Part shown: positions 34,567-49,360 of the stretch, in pieces
Numbering within the stretch: the first letter of the stretch is position 1
How the letters are laid out: each line of letters opens with the position of its first letter
Source: Watersipora subatra
Taxonomy: Eukaryota; Bryozoa; Gymnolaemata; Cheilostomatida; Watersiporidae
Assembly (NCBI RefSeq): GCF_963576615.1
Contig: NC_088711.1
Coordinates: 38,312,621 to 38,376,620, forward strand
Direction: 5' to 3'
Length of the DNA stretch: 64,000 bases
Translations under genes and position numbers: made by a program
Notes under the pieces: model-generated
The model's input: the letters and a program-made list of their open reading frames with translations, nothing else
What the model was told of the DNA's origin: nothing
Database searches by the model: none

Positions 34567-35697
34567 TATAGAAGTTTAGTAATTCTTTTAAAAATTAATA
34601 TAGATAAGCTTGAAACCAGAAAATACAAGTGTTTATTTGTGCATACACAATGCTTAACAGGTAAAAATACTATGCAAGTACCGATGCTAATTAGATGGAA
34701 TTGCTATTCAAATAGCAACGCTATGCAGACTCCAATATTTTATAGATAGCAGCACTGCAGCTCTCAATATTGCGCAGGTAGAAATGCAATGCAGGGAGCA
34801 ATGCGCTAAATGTTGCTAGGCAGAGACAATAACAAGTTTATGAAGAAGTTAGTTGCGCAATCATCTCTGAATAACTATCTGAAGTACTTTAAAGCACTGA
34901 GGCTGTTATATTTAGATACAGCACAGGAAGCATTTGAGTTAAAGATCTATGTACACTAACAGCTTGGCAGTCTCAAGTGCCGTGAGAAAATGTTATGGGT
35001 ATGAATAGAGCACAGAAAATTAATATCTGCACAATCATTCAATGTTCTCGGAAGTGCAAATGATTGGTACGGATGATAGCGTACCTTGTAACTAAGCAGA
35101 ATATTATGGGTTGAAATCCTACTCATTGCATTATTTTTTTGATACTTCATCTGTTGATTTGGACAGGCGGACAAACAGACTTGGCTCATATTATAGTAAA
35201 GGTTGTTCGAAAAGTAAAATAAAAATTATTTCTTCTTTATTTGATGGCCGTGGGTGAAAGCTCTGTTGAGCTAGCATGAAGCAAAATCTTTTCTGATAAA
35301 TTACAAAATTATGCATAAATATCAAAAAAGTTAGAAATAGAACTGCCAAATCTGCTTTGTCAAATAAATAATGTTATTTAATCAATGCCGGGTTGGATGT
35401 TACAGAGGAAAAGTTACATCACTTCCTCGTTTCGCCTACTTTTTAAGAACCTGCTGGGGTTCAATATGTGATATTAAACTTAGAAACTAATTTTCTCCCA
35501 CCTCACCAATAATTAGTATACTGATTACCTGTCAGTCTTTAGACTAATCACCATAAACTCATTTGACAGAGTGAATAGTCAAAGACTAAAGGCCCTTCCC
35601 CTCACCGACAGTGACTTTTTTGAAATTCCAACATGTGCTTCACAGTTCATATGCTCCAGCCTATTAGGCTATGGCTGCTTTTTAAGCAGTAATATTT
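34567..35697. other. no gene seen
   Basis: AT-rich, with no supported frame and no strong repeat. Confidence 0.5.
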
Positions 35698-35845
35698 ACT
35701 ATAATAAGAGCCGCCCATGCCATCTATTGGAGCATTAGAAAAAAAGATTGCATTTCATGGGAATGAAACTCATATATTCCATTCGCATCCAGACAGGTTA
35801 AAAATTCCCATTACTCAGCCACTTTGCCACATTCCGGAATAACTA
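35698..35845 (-). mobile_element. decayed SINE of the satellite-associated family
   Basis: TTACTATAATAAGAG (shared with the 67-bp satellite unit) is followed by GGAGCATTAGAAAAAAAGAT and, on the minus strand, a B-box-like GAGTTTCATTCCC and an A-box-like GTGGCTGAGTAATGG. The order matches the SINE at 24.3 kb. Confidence 0.5.
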
Positions 35846-35924
35846 TGCACATACTTGGTACACACGCAAATATCTCATAGCGCATGTGACTGTAAGCATG
35901 CTAGGTTTTACTATATAGTCTTTA

Positions 35925-36120
35925 CAATTATAACAACTGTGTCTGTCCAAAGCCATAGCTAGAAGTTGGAAGATTTAAACTTGTGACTTTCAGCATATCA
36001 GTAATGCACGCTGCCATCTGCACCCATCGCCAATGATCAGATCAAGTCATCGGTGTAGTTATTGTGCACATTGTTATTACACCTGACAATTTCTTACAGT
36101 ACATCAGACTGCCAGGGTAC
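35925..36120 (-). mobile_element. second decayed SINE copy
   Basis: Contains GTCTGTCCAAAGCCATAGCT, AGAAGTTGGAAGATTTAAAC, then TGACAATTTCTTACAG, in the same order as the 24.3-kb SINE. The tRNA boxes are degraded. Confidence 0.4.
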
Positions 36121-37439
36121 TAGTCTCTGGATATTGCTAGTTTACAGAGACTTGAGTCTCAATAGCTTCTATTTGCATTTGGTAGAACCAAGTGAAGTTC
36201 ACACTATTCTGTATAACACTATTTTTGTATCAATATGCAAATACTATATTGTTTATAAACTAACAAAACTAACCAACTCTCTAAAGATCTCTATAGCTGT
36301 TACCCGGTGGTCTAGAATGTTTGACTTGAAAGCAACAGGTTGGGGTTTATTTCTAAAGGAGGCTATTGGTGGTGAAAAGACTGACATCCAACCAAAAATT
36401 GCTTTCTGCGACTGATAATGTCTCCAGTCATCGAACTTCGCTTAGCACATAACTCAGATATGTCTAGCCAGGCTCACAGAGCCAGCGTATGTTCAACAAT
36501 GTTCGTAAAAACACACGCGCAGCCTCTGCTAGCAGTAAGCTAAGCATACAACTTACTCCCTCTTCGAGAGATTACTCACACATAAATCATGACTTTTGGT
36601 ATTCAATTCAAGCTTTATCTAAAATAGTCTTCCTCGCCATGCAGTGTTTTCAAAATGCTTAGTACTTCTGAATCTGCCTCCATAACATTTTATTCCTTTC
36701 CAACCAGCTCATATCCTCTAGACATTATTACAAGCTTGTGGATATCAAAGAAGCAAAATTGTCCATAACAGTAAGAGGTATAGTGGTTGATAGTAGGTAT
36801 AATACTTTTCAAAAAAACACGCACAGCCTCTGCTCCCAGTGAGCATAGCAGACGTTATACTTGATATTCAAGTGATTGCTCACACACCATTTGATACAAA
36901 AATATACTCAGAGTAAAATATTGTGGGCGTCTTTAAGTACTCAATACTTTTTAAAAATGTCTTTAAAATCTTTCTCAAATTAGCTATTTGGTTAATTTTC
37001 TTTAATAAAGGTGAACATTTAAAACAAGTGAATTTTATACTTCTAATCAATTTTGTGACGTAGAACAAAGCAAAATATTTGCAAAGCCCTTTCGCAGAAC
37101 TTTCAAAGGCAATTTTTCTCTGACAAAGCTACCACTCAAAAAAAAACTTTTCTAACGAAAAAAAATCAAGTTCTTCAGTAAGCTTCTCAGAACTCGATGT
37201 CATGTTATATTTACCTCATAATTACTCTAATCTGAATGTGTTATAATGTGAAAATAACATGCGAATATAATGTGAATGCAATTGTGAACCTTCGGAAATG
37301 TACGTATTTTTAAAGATTCATGACTGTCTTAGATTTAACTTGCTAAGAATCCCATAAGGTGCTAATTTAAACATTCATTTCAATGTTTGAACTTTTTCTA
37401 ACGTAGCAATCTCTCGGATCATCAATTTAGGCTAAAATT
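36121..37439. repeat. no gene; short diverged duplication
   Basis: CACGCGCAGCCTCTGCT-type sequence at about 36512-36595 recurs at about 36818-36895 along with GATTGCTCACACA. A 117-codon open frame at 36062-36415 overlaps SINE sequence and is not called. Confidence 0.4.
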
Positions 37440-37660
37440 GATAATCCCAGAGCTTTGTGACACTTCGAATGTAAAGAAAAAGATTACTTCACCAGGGATT
37501 TGAACCAATGAGTAGCTGATTCAAAAGCAAGCACACTATCTCTACACCACCCAACCACACTGCTGCTGCAGCTGGTAACCCTGTGCATAATGAACACTCA
37601 TGAAGATTTCTCACAGTGCAATTAACTGGCAAGTGTACTGATTAGCTATAATATAATATA
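37440..37660 (-). mobile_element. tRNA-derived SINE copy
   Basis: On the minus strand the B box GGTTCAAATCC (37506-37496) is perfect, with an A-box-like TGGTGTAGAGATAG upstream. The downstream AAAAAGATTACTTC and upstream ACTCATGAAGATTTCTCACA match the SINE copies at 24 kb. Confidence 0.6.
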
Positions 37661-37699
37661 TTATATCCAAATTAGTACACTTGTGGTATTAGACAACTA

Positions 37700-37880
37700 T
37701 CTTGTTTAGTGCCACATTGTTATTGTTATTATTATCTATTGAAACCGCTTGATTTAATAAACTGTATTATATATAAATATATATATATAAATATATATAT
37801 ATGTATCTATATATATATTACAGGATGCTATATATATATATAACTTATCAAAAAATGAGAAAATGAATTCATTACATCAT
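37700..37880 (+). repeat. (TA)n tract in a duplicated segment
   Basis: TTGTTTAGTGCCACATTGTT and AACTTATCAAAAAATG flank a TA microsatellite (37766-37845). The same flanks without the long TA run are at 53705-53800, next to the end of copy B of the inverted duplication. Confidence 0.65.
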
Positions 37881-38581
37881 TTCATCACCTCTACTTGGCT
37901 TTTACACAAATGCTGTTTTACTGCTTGTTCACGGATTAAGGATTACTGTAATCTTCAGCCACATAATCATAATAGTGTGATTGTGCGTCATGCTAGTCGA
38001 TTGTCATGAAGCCGGACACTGCATCCTGGTAAATAAGAATGATAAAGCATTTCTTTAATGTTTCTAAATGAATCATATTTTATGCAAGCTGACAGTCTGA
38101 ATAAAAATCTAATATTTTCAGCTTAAGAATATGTATGAGCTGGTATAACTTACATCCTATTAAGTCTCGGTTAGCTCTTTTATGGACTCGGTAAAAACTG
38201 TAAAAAGCAATGTGCGATAAGTATTCTTTTTTGACGCTCATCTCATTTTAACCTTATGGTTGCAGTTTACAACGGTAAGCAGATTTCTAGTTTTGTGTAA
38301 GTGATGTGTGCAAATATTTAGACAATGAAATCACAAAACAATTGAGCTGAGCAGTTTTTAGCAAATACCACAAGCAAAAAATATACATGTAAATTACATC
38401 TAAAAACTGAGCTAAGTTGGAGTTTGCCAAACAGTATTGCTTACGGTACAGGCCGTGACTCACTTCTTGTATACAGGAAATTGTTAGACCACAAATAATC
38501 AATATATATATTTTGACCAAATTTCAATTTTACTTCAATTTGGGTCTTTTAAAAATTTAAAATGTTGGCATTTTTAGCTTA
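37881..38581. repeat. first copy of a ~170-bp duplicated segment; no gene
   Basis: GGATTAAGGATTACTGTAAT starts a segment at about 37932-38095 that recurs at about 39630-39790, on the other side of the long-TIR MITE. The rest is AT-rich and empty. Confidence 0.65.
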
Positions 38582-39458
38582 AAGGTTGACTTGCAAAAAA
38601 ATTCACATTACAGTTATTTGATATCAAAAAACTCACCATGTCTTACTCTGTTGTGTTGTAGGTACAAATATGTGGAAATGCGATTACAAGCTTTTAAAAG
38701 CTAAAAAACGAACAGGTAATCGCAGCCGCACAAGACCGCCGTAGTTTAGATTCTCTTTCCAAAATGGCTCAAATGGAACGTCGTTGTGGTAGATGGTTTC
38801 TGTTTAGACTTTCATGCAACATTCGTCAAAATATTTTCACAAATATACTTCACGCATCCAATAAAACCATGTCTATTGTCCTTACGCGTCTGTTTTATCA
38901 TTATTGTAATGCTGTCACCTTTAGCAGTGATATCTTATAACTTACCGTAAAAATTCATTTAATTTTCAACCTTACCTCGAAGGAGTACATATCATTGTTT
39001 GATAATCTAGATGAGCCTGTTAGTCGGCTGTGATAATCAAAACGTGCTGCAAAAATTATTTGCGAAGTATTGGGTCACATGATCAGATTACGACTTGACG
39101 ATTAGATCAAGCCGAAACAAAACTGTAAAGTAGCGAGCATCTATATATGACACGGGGTCTTCGGTAAAACCTGAAGTGTTTGTCATAAAGTAGTGCTACG
39201 ATAAGTTTTAGATTGAGCTTTTTATTGGCCTTTCAATTCACATGAGAAAATCACGTGACGAGGCAATAACCAAACTGTCATGACTACCTCAGAGAAATAA
39301 ACAGGTTCCAATCTACGGCGGCTTTTCGTTTTTGAGCTTTTAAGAGCTTGTAATCACATTTCCACATATTTGGCATCTACAATACAACAGAGTAAGACAT
39401 GGTGAATCTTTTGATACCAAATAACTGTAATGTGAATTTTGTTGCAAGTCAACCTTTT
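38582..39458. mobile_element. long-TIR (foldback) MITE, copy 2
   Basis: Same ends and interior as the copy at 21.5 kb: AAGGTTGACTTGCAAAAAAA at the left and TTGTTGCAAGTCAACCTT at the right. It has small indels against copy 1. Confidence 0.85.
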
Positions 39459-39788
39459 TAAGCATCTTAAAACATAAAATAACTTGTTAGTTTTAAAATC
39501 TGTCTTAAAATTTGAACTGTATCTAACCAATGCATCTAAGTAATCATTTACTTTTTATTTTGAAATGTCCATTTCTGAATTTCTATAGCCTGTACTTATT
39601 TTTGACATCAATATTGTCTTACCGTTTGTCTATGGATTAAGGATTACTGTAATCTGTAGCCACATAATCATAATAGTGTGATAGTGCGTCATGATAGTTT
39701 ATTGTCCTAAATCTGGACACTGTATCCAGGTGCATAGGAATGATCAAACATTCTTTTAATGTCTCTGAATGAATCACATGTTTTACAG
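39459..39788. repeat. second copy of the ~170-bp segment; no gene before it
   Basis: From about 39630 this matches 37932 onward, and it ends at the acceptor-like TTTTACAG preceding a possible exon. The part before 39630 is featureless. Confidence 0.6.
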
Positions 39789-39875
39789 GTTCGACACTTC
39801 ACTGAAATACCAGTGGAAGTGGCGACGGGTACAAAAGCCGTGGCAACAGTTAAAAATGGAAAGTTACACTTATAA
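39789..39875 (+). CDS. possible last exon of an unidentified gene
   Basis: An acceptor-like TGTTTTACAG is followed by an open stretch of 28 codons (VRHFTEIPVEVATG, then KAVATVKNGKLHL) and a stop. AATAAA follows at 40134-40139. The residue mix looks protein-like and not random, but no upstream exon was found and I do not recognise the family. The duplicate of its upstream flank at 37.9 kb lacks the exon. Confidence 0.3.
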   Translation, partial: VRHFTEIPVEVATGTKAVATVKNGKLHL

Positions 39876-40250
39876 AAGTAAGCCCGAGACTAACCCTGCC
39901 TCAGTTGACTCTTGTTAAGAATTCCTTGAGTTTGTCAGCTACATCAGTTGTGACATTTGCGCCACGGAATATGGCAGCTGCAAAATGAACCAGCGCAAGT
40001 TTTGAAAATGAATATTTGTGTGTGTGTGCGTGCGAGCGAGCGTGCGTGTGTATTTTATTTCATCAATAGTGGAAATATAACATTAAGCAAAAATGAAGAT
40101 ATAGTTATAATATTGATTAAATCAAACAAAGTAAATAAAAGCTCAGTTCCTACTAGTTGAGGCATGATGAAGCCCAAATGCGCAGTAGCACTGCAGCTAG
40201 TCGAGGCGCTGGGCCCACAGAATATGGCAAACCTAAACAGCAGGTCTAAA

Positions 40251-40553
40251 TTAACTTAGGCTTAACAAATGACTTTTAACGTTAACTCTAAAATTAGTAA
40301 ATGCAGCGGTTTTGTGTAAGTCTAATGGAAGACTGTTCCATTGCGTCGGTACTCTGTAGCTGTTTTTTTTACCTGAAGCAGAATAAAATAATGGTAAAGG
40401 TAGACTGGTTTGTAAGAATCTGGTGTTAAAGCGGAGTCTTTTTTTACAACTTGTAAAATTAGTTTGTAAATTAGTAGAGCACGGCAGACAGTCACATATT
40501 GCACTAGATTGACATATTACTGGGTGACGAACTGAAACACTGTTTTTCATCAA
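40251..40553 (-). pseudogene. C-terminal remnant of a non-LTR retrotransposon
   Basis: A 100-codon minus-strand frame carries the pattern common at the end of jockey/CR1/RTE-type ORF2 proteins: YRVPTQWNSLPLDLHK followed by FTNFRVNVKSHL. The reverse-transcriptase domain itself is absent, so this is a 5'-truncated, old insertion. Confidence 0.65.
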
Positions 40554-40964
40554 GTATGAACTGGTATAATTTCCTTAGTTGAGACTCAATACAAGTTTCC
40601 ATCTTTAGAACTATACTGGATCAGTCATATTCATTTTACTGCCTTTAGCATCTATCTTATGAGTTAACAATTAGTCTAAATATATATTTTCCGTGATAAG
40701 GCAAGAAGTTCTAACCATTCTACTTTCTACTTAAGTTTTAGGTCTCTATCAATACATGTATTTTAGCTTCAAACTTTTTACAAATTAGACGTCATTTATT
40801 TTTAATGTAGTAGTACCGTTATAAAATACAGTATAGAAAAGATTACTTTATATTAAACTTTTTAATTTTTCAAGAAAGAAACTTGATAGGAATAACTATA
40901 ATGATTTTAGAGTTATTCTGATTAACTCTCTTGAATTTCAAGATAACATGATAATTTTGAAATT
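40554..40964. other. no gene seen
   Basis: AT-rich spacer between the LINE remnant and the duplicated block. Confidence 0.5.
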
Positions 40965-42867
40965 ACAACTTAACCTTTTCAAAGGTTTGATTAGAGCCTC
41001 TTAAGAACCTTTAGAGCTGTCAAGGAAAAAAAGATGACTATTTATAAAACTTGATGTATCCATTAGAATATCTCAACCAAGTCTATATAAGCTGTTCAAC
41101 ACTCACTTTAGCAAAAAGATGACATTTCAATCCAACCGCCAACTTGCATTAAATATGATTCATTAAAAAGCGGCTCAAAAATTTCAACATCATAAAGATT
41201 TTTTTAGTTTTCTCAAATGACGAACCTAATTAGCATTCAGTTTCCATTTCCAGCTTCATCACCTCTCGTGGCACACGGTATCCCAGTTTAGATTGATTGA
41301 TATTTAATTAATGTATGGCCTGTAGTACTGATATAATTGAGTGATTATACAATAATTTATGATCTGTCAACAACCTTGTTATCGGCGTCAGTCTCCGGCA
41401 TCTAGTAATCTTAGTGGCCAGGGTCATCAGTTTTATGATAAAAAAGAACAATAGCATAGACATTTGACTATGTGCCTTAAGTGGATGCTTATAGATATCA
41501 TCTAGAACATTTTTAGAACTCATATTTAAAGAGGCGTCGTTTATAAATAATCAGATACAGATCGTATCCACAGATCACCGCTAAAAACTATTTTCATCCA
41601 GGTACCAAAACAGACATCATACGCTGCAATGTTTATTGTTACTTGAATATATAATCTATAAAGTATGCATCTATTTATTTTTAAATATTTATTAAAAAAG
41701 CACAAGATTTTCTTGGTAGCATTTGTACACAAACGTATCACATTCTGTTCCTGGCAGCTGGTGGTCATAATAATTGTTTTATTTAATTGGGAATAGCCAC
41801 AAATCTTACTTATATGACTAAAAAACAGGTTTGCTGACCTTACCTGCTGTGGTTCACAGAGATGCATAAAAGACATTTGAGCAATAATAAACAAAAATCA
41901 TTAAAACTACATATTTGACAGATTAAAACATTCAAAATGTTGTATTTTACAGTGATCAGTGTGATAAACATAAACTGATACAGTTAAAAAGATAAGTATA
42001 TCTCTGCTCATGAACTTAATACCTCTATTACAAATATCTCAGTCAAGTCTACATGAGCTGTTTAACGTCTACTTCAGCAAAACAAATACTAAAACTTTAT
42101 AATTTTAATATTCATGAGCACAGAGCATGAAGTTGGTGCAAAACTACTAAGCTTATAAAAGCAAGTAAACTTGCATTATAACAGTTGGAAGCAGTTTGAA
42201 CCCACTTTTGTCAGTGTTTAAGTAACATGCATCACCATTTTTACAAGAAACAAGTTGTTCCTGTTTCAAGCTGATTTGGTTATAGTAAATTGAGAGTATC
42301 TTTTTATTTTAAATTAAATATTTTAACTATGAAATCTGCCATTTTCTGGTATTTAAAAACAGAGTGGTTATAATAAGAAAGAGAAATATTGATTAATCTT
42401 CAGCTAGTATATGATAATTATAGCGTCTAGCTGTCATATTATTGTAAGACTAGTATATTCACATGTGATTTAAAATATCTATGTGAAGAGTGCCAAGAGA
42501 TAATTAGATTACATTTAAAAAAATGAATGACTCTTCACTTTAAATGCAATAGCTAACTATAACTATAACTACAATAACTAAAGCGATCTTTATAGTTATA
42601 GCTACATCTATAGTTATAGCAATAGCTATAATCGTAGTTATGCTGAGTAGAGGGCACCAACAGATAATCAGATGTTACCTTCAAAAAGTTTTACTTATTG
42701 CTTTTCTCACATACGTAACCACCTTATGAAGTGCTAGCTGCTGATACCCATCCACACAAATAAGCCAGAGCAACTAAGATTTCTCAAGAGTTATCTTTTA
42801 TGCTGTAGAATAACTCTAAATTTGCAGCTTCTATTGCAACTGTTGTGCCATTCAGATTATACATACA

Positions 42868-43003
42868 TACACACGCACACACACGCACACGCACATATGC
42901 ACGCATGTGCACACGCACCCGGGCATACGCTGGCACCAGCGCTAGCACCAGCGCCCGCGCCCGCGCCTACGCTCGCACCCGCATCCGTACCCGCACACAC
43001 ATT
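42868..43003. repeat. alternating purine-pyrimidine tract grading into a GC-rich island
   Basis: (CA)n with CACGCACACGCAC, then GCACCAGCGCTAGCACCAGC and CCCGCGCCCGCGCC. This is unusual in an AT-rich region and prone to Z-DNA. The equivalent place in copy 3 (62059-62099) has TGTGTG and GCGCGCGCG. Confidence 0.8.
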
Positions 43004-43168
43004 ATTGGAGTTATTGGAGTTGTCGTATTATTGTAGAGACAACTGATAATGAAATTGACATTCTAGGCCAGTGGTTCTCAACTGGTGGTCCATGGACCCC
43101 TAGGGGTCCATAGACCAATAGGGAACCATGGAGAACCACTCAGAATCTAGGAAACCACTAGGGAACCA

Positions 43169-43214
43169 CTCAGAACCTCCTATGGACCCCTAGGGGTCCA
43201 TAGGAGGTTCTGAG
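43169..43214. repeat. 46-bp perfect palindrome in the outer hAT
   Basis: Two 23-base arms meet at the centre of CCCCTAGGGG with no spacer and no mismatch. A related 20-bp palindrome lies at 43092-43111. Confidence 0.9.
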
Positions 43215-43579
43215 GGGGTCCACAGGCTGGTGCCATTATTGGTTTTTCTAGCTAGTTATTTACAGCTATTTCTGCCTTATAGTGGTTGGATCAATGATAT
43301 AAAAACCTAAAAGGATAGGCGACGGCTATCATATGGGCGGGGTTTATTGATCGAGCTCTGTTGGAATTGTGCTAGCCTGTGTTTCGGGGCTAATGCAATT
43401 CCCGCGAGGTGGTCGCATTGTTTTGTTAGATTTTTGGGTCCAGACTTTTATCCCCTATGTGCATCAATCGCTGGTAGTACCTGATTTCCAGTTAGTAGTA
43501 CAAAACAACAAAACCTGTAACCAGCAAAATTCTTTCTCTCCCTCTTCAATTTCAGCAATATACTAAGATCCATATAGAA

Positions 43580-46298
<2,719 letters not shown>

Positions 46299-48815
46299 AT
46301 ATAGAAAATAAAACATTTCAATTTACAATGCATTGTTAGAAACCCCATATATTATGATGCTTATAAAGGGGTCCGCGACTTTTAGATAAGGAGCTCAGGG
46401 GATCCATGGCTCCAAGGTAGTTGGGAACTACTGTTCTAGGCAAAGACAAGTTCTGAAACTTGCAGTATTGAACAATTTTGCATCTTTTAAGACATTGTAC
46501 CAAAAATACTCCTGCTGCAATGCTGCGGCATTGGAAGTATTTATTGAATGCAGACATTGACATTCTTAGAACACTCATGCGAATGTATCAAAGGCATTGA
46601 TATATATGTCTTGTCTCGCCATATTGACAACAAAATAAAATATTCCTCTTACAGAAATCTATACTAAGACTTGTGTACTATTTATCACCTATTCCAGCTT
46701 ACCAAACTTCCACCATCACATCACTAAATCTTTGAACATATTACCCTATCTCAAACTTGCTCATTTCTGCAGTTTTGTTACAGGTTTCAAAATCCTGCTT
46801 AAACTATGCCCAGAATCTGTGTAATTAGCCTTCTACACAAATGACAAACAATGTTTTTTATATTGTGACATGAACATACTACATACATCCATCATCGTAT
46901 GTTTCAGTTTATGAACTTTCTGTTAATACAACCTTCAATTCACTATCCTGACTCCACCGCAATTCTATCAGATTACCAACCTTTAAAACTCATTGAATCA
47001 TCTCAATATTTACCGATTTCTGTCTGTTCACTTTTTTATACGTACATTGGCATACTTTGGCATACATTGGCAATATAACGCCAAAGCATTAAATTGCCTT
47101 GGCGGTATATTACCAAAGCAGAAGCAGTATTAGAATTCTGTATAACAAAACGTAATGGCAACATAATAGCCTTTTTATGAGCTACGATGAACATAAAAAC
47201 ACACATGAAAGTATACCAATCCTGAAAAGCATGTTAGGAAATGCTTCATGTAGATAAGATCTAGGTATAGCAGAACTTGAATACCATAACTTGATATGAC
47301 AATAAATACCAGTTCACTATATTGCTTTATGTAAGAGTTGTCCTCTCGATGATTTTTCATGGACTATGTGCCTATAAACCAATGACATTGTCAATGTAAG
47401 GTCAAGGTAAGGTGCATACATCAATAAAGATTGAAGCTGTCCAACTTTCTTAATAGTTTGCCCAGCATCCACAACAGCCTCTGGCAGTGAGCACCACTCC
47501 GGTGATGGTGAATATCCATCGTAGATTGCTCAATTTACAAATGAATATTGTATATCATGACTGTTACTACCTTAGTAGTCTTGAATAGTATTTCATTGTT
47601 TCCAATAGCACATTGTATAATGAGAAAGCTATACCATGGACGGGTCACTGAACTAAACTGAATGGGTTTGTGGTATTGTGAACATTGTTATTACAGATGA
47701 TCACTGAAGTACTGTGTGATAAACACTAACATACAGTGATAGAATGTGTACCAACCTTCATGTAATGTTAACTCAACATCTGCAGATGCTCCTTGGCAAC
47801 TCACTTCAGATCAGCATAGAAATTCAATGGAGTGGAGAGGCTACCGTAAGCTGCTTGCAAAAACAAACTCTGACATTCTCTTATTATCGGCACTGATCTC
47901 TTTAAACTAATTACCTGAGTGGAGCTCAAGCTTTGACCCTGACAATCTTCACTCTATTAGTGATGGTATTATGTACCTCTTTTATGAGCTGCTTTTTTAT
48001 GAATTTAGTCCTTCCTACCTCTTATATTAATACTTTGAGAGGGTGTGTATTTCACATCACTGCTGTTATTACTGGTTTCATTTTTGAAATTGACTACAAG
48101 TATTTTCAACACTATTATTTGTTAACAAAAGTATTTTTTAAAGTGGTCATTTGTTATTACCAATACTTGTTAAAATTTGCATTAATTAGCATTAACACTT
48201 GCTAACGCCAGAATTTGTTAACGCAAGCCCCATTTGTTATACACTAATCTAAGTTTTCGCAACTTTTTATTTATACCATGGTACTCTTCAGTTAACATTT
48301 ACATACAGCTAAAAATAAGTATGAACATTATATAGATATTGAATGCCTTTAATAAATTTTTTTGTTTCCAATATTTAGTTGTTACTTCACCTGATCAAAT
48401 TGAAATACTTACAAAGCTTTCGAAGATGTACAATTGTTTTGTAACTAGTAGAATGATATTTAGTTAAGTCAAAAGGAACATTTTGTGATCTGGTAAGGTT
48501 TACCCAGGTTTCTCATAGGACAGTCATTCACATTCCTAATCAAAGTGTAGTTGTACAGAGGAATGTATTATATTTCTTTTGTTCACAGTTGATTTCTTAA
48601 ACTTATAGTAAAAAAGTAACATAAACTTGCAATTAGGCCAAGTTGGATTGCAACATAGATTATCTCTCTAGTCATAAAGGGACAACTCCATACAAATATC
48701 CAGATTCAATCTGAGGTTGTTCTTAAATCCATGTTAATTATACCAATAACAAGACTCTATCTGGCTATGTTATGTTGTCCATTTAGCAATGTTCACAGCA
48801 ATTAGCCTTTAAATC

Positions 48816-48979
48816 TTAGATTTTAAATCTTCTAGAAGAATCTAGAAGTTTTCCAAAGAATGAATTATATGGATGAACCTGCTGAGCTGGAGATCCTTCA
48901 CTGCCAACTATAGCTCGATTCTCATTGGCCCACTTAAATATGGATTCCTCCAATTTGTATATTGGCCTCTGAAGATTCT
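48816..48979 (-). pseudogene. orphan duplicate of rhodanese exon 3
   Basis: The minus strand keeps the acceptor TTGTTACAG, the same 164-nt length as the exon at 19275-19438, an open frame and the same stop. The split Gly codon would become Glu through one base change, and about seven other residues differ (for example NLEGS to KLEES, and VDSEG to VGSEG). Exons 1 and 2 were not found between 49 and 64 kb, so it cannot make the protein unless upstream exons lie outside the window. A stop-free exon may reflect recent duplication only. Confidence 0.75.
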
Positions 48980-49360
48980 CTGTAACAATAATATATTAAT
49001 TATCCATAATTATAGTGAGACTACAATAAGCTATTCAAGATGTCAAATAGATTTACAATGGGTACATTGCAATACATAATGCATAACATAAGTATTACGT
49101 ACAGTAAGTATTAGTAAGTATATAACATTACTATTCTTTTTATTTCCTATAAAACAGTAGTAATGTTCCCCTTAGGCAAGTATAACAGATAACTAAACAG
49201 TCTCCAGAATATCACTGATCTGTATCTGGTGGATATCAAGTGGAATACTAGAAACTATTGTGAAGATGGTAGACTGTAAAACTCAACTTGTCTACTAAAC
49301 AAGTTATATCCTTAAAACTGTTTGTTAGTCTACCAAGGAGGTAACTCCAAAACTCGTTTA

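Noticed and set aside
36062-36415. 117-codon open frame on the + strand
   Set aside because: It begins in SINE-related sequence and has no recognisable domain or splice context.
41541-41894. 117-codon minus-strand open frame in block copy 2
   Set aside because: The equivalent sequence in copy 3 (about 60960-61310) does not keep an equivalent open frame, so it is not under coding constraint.
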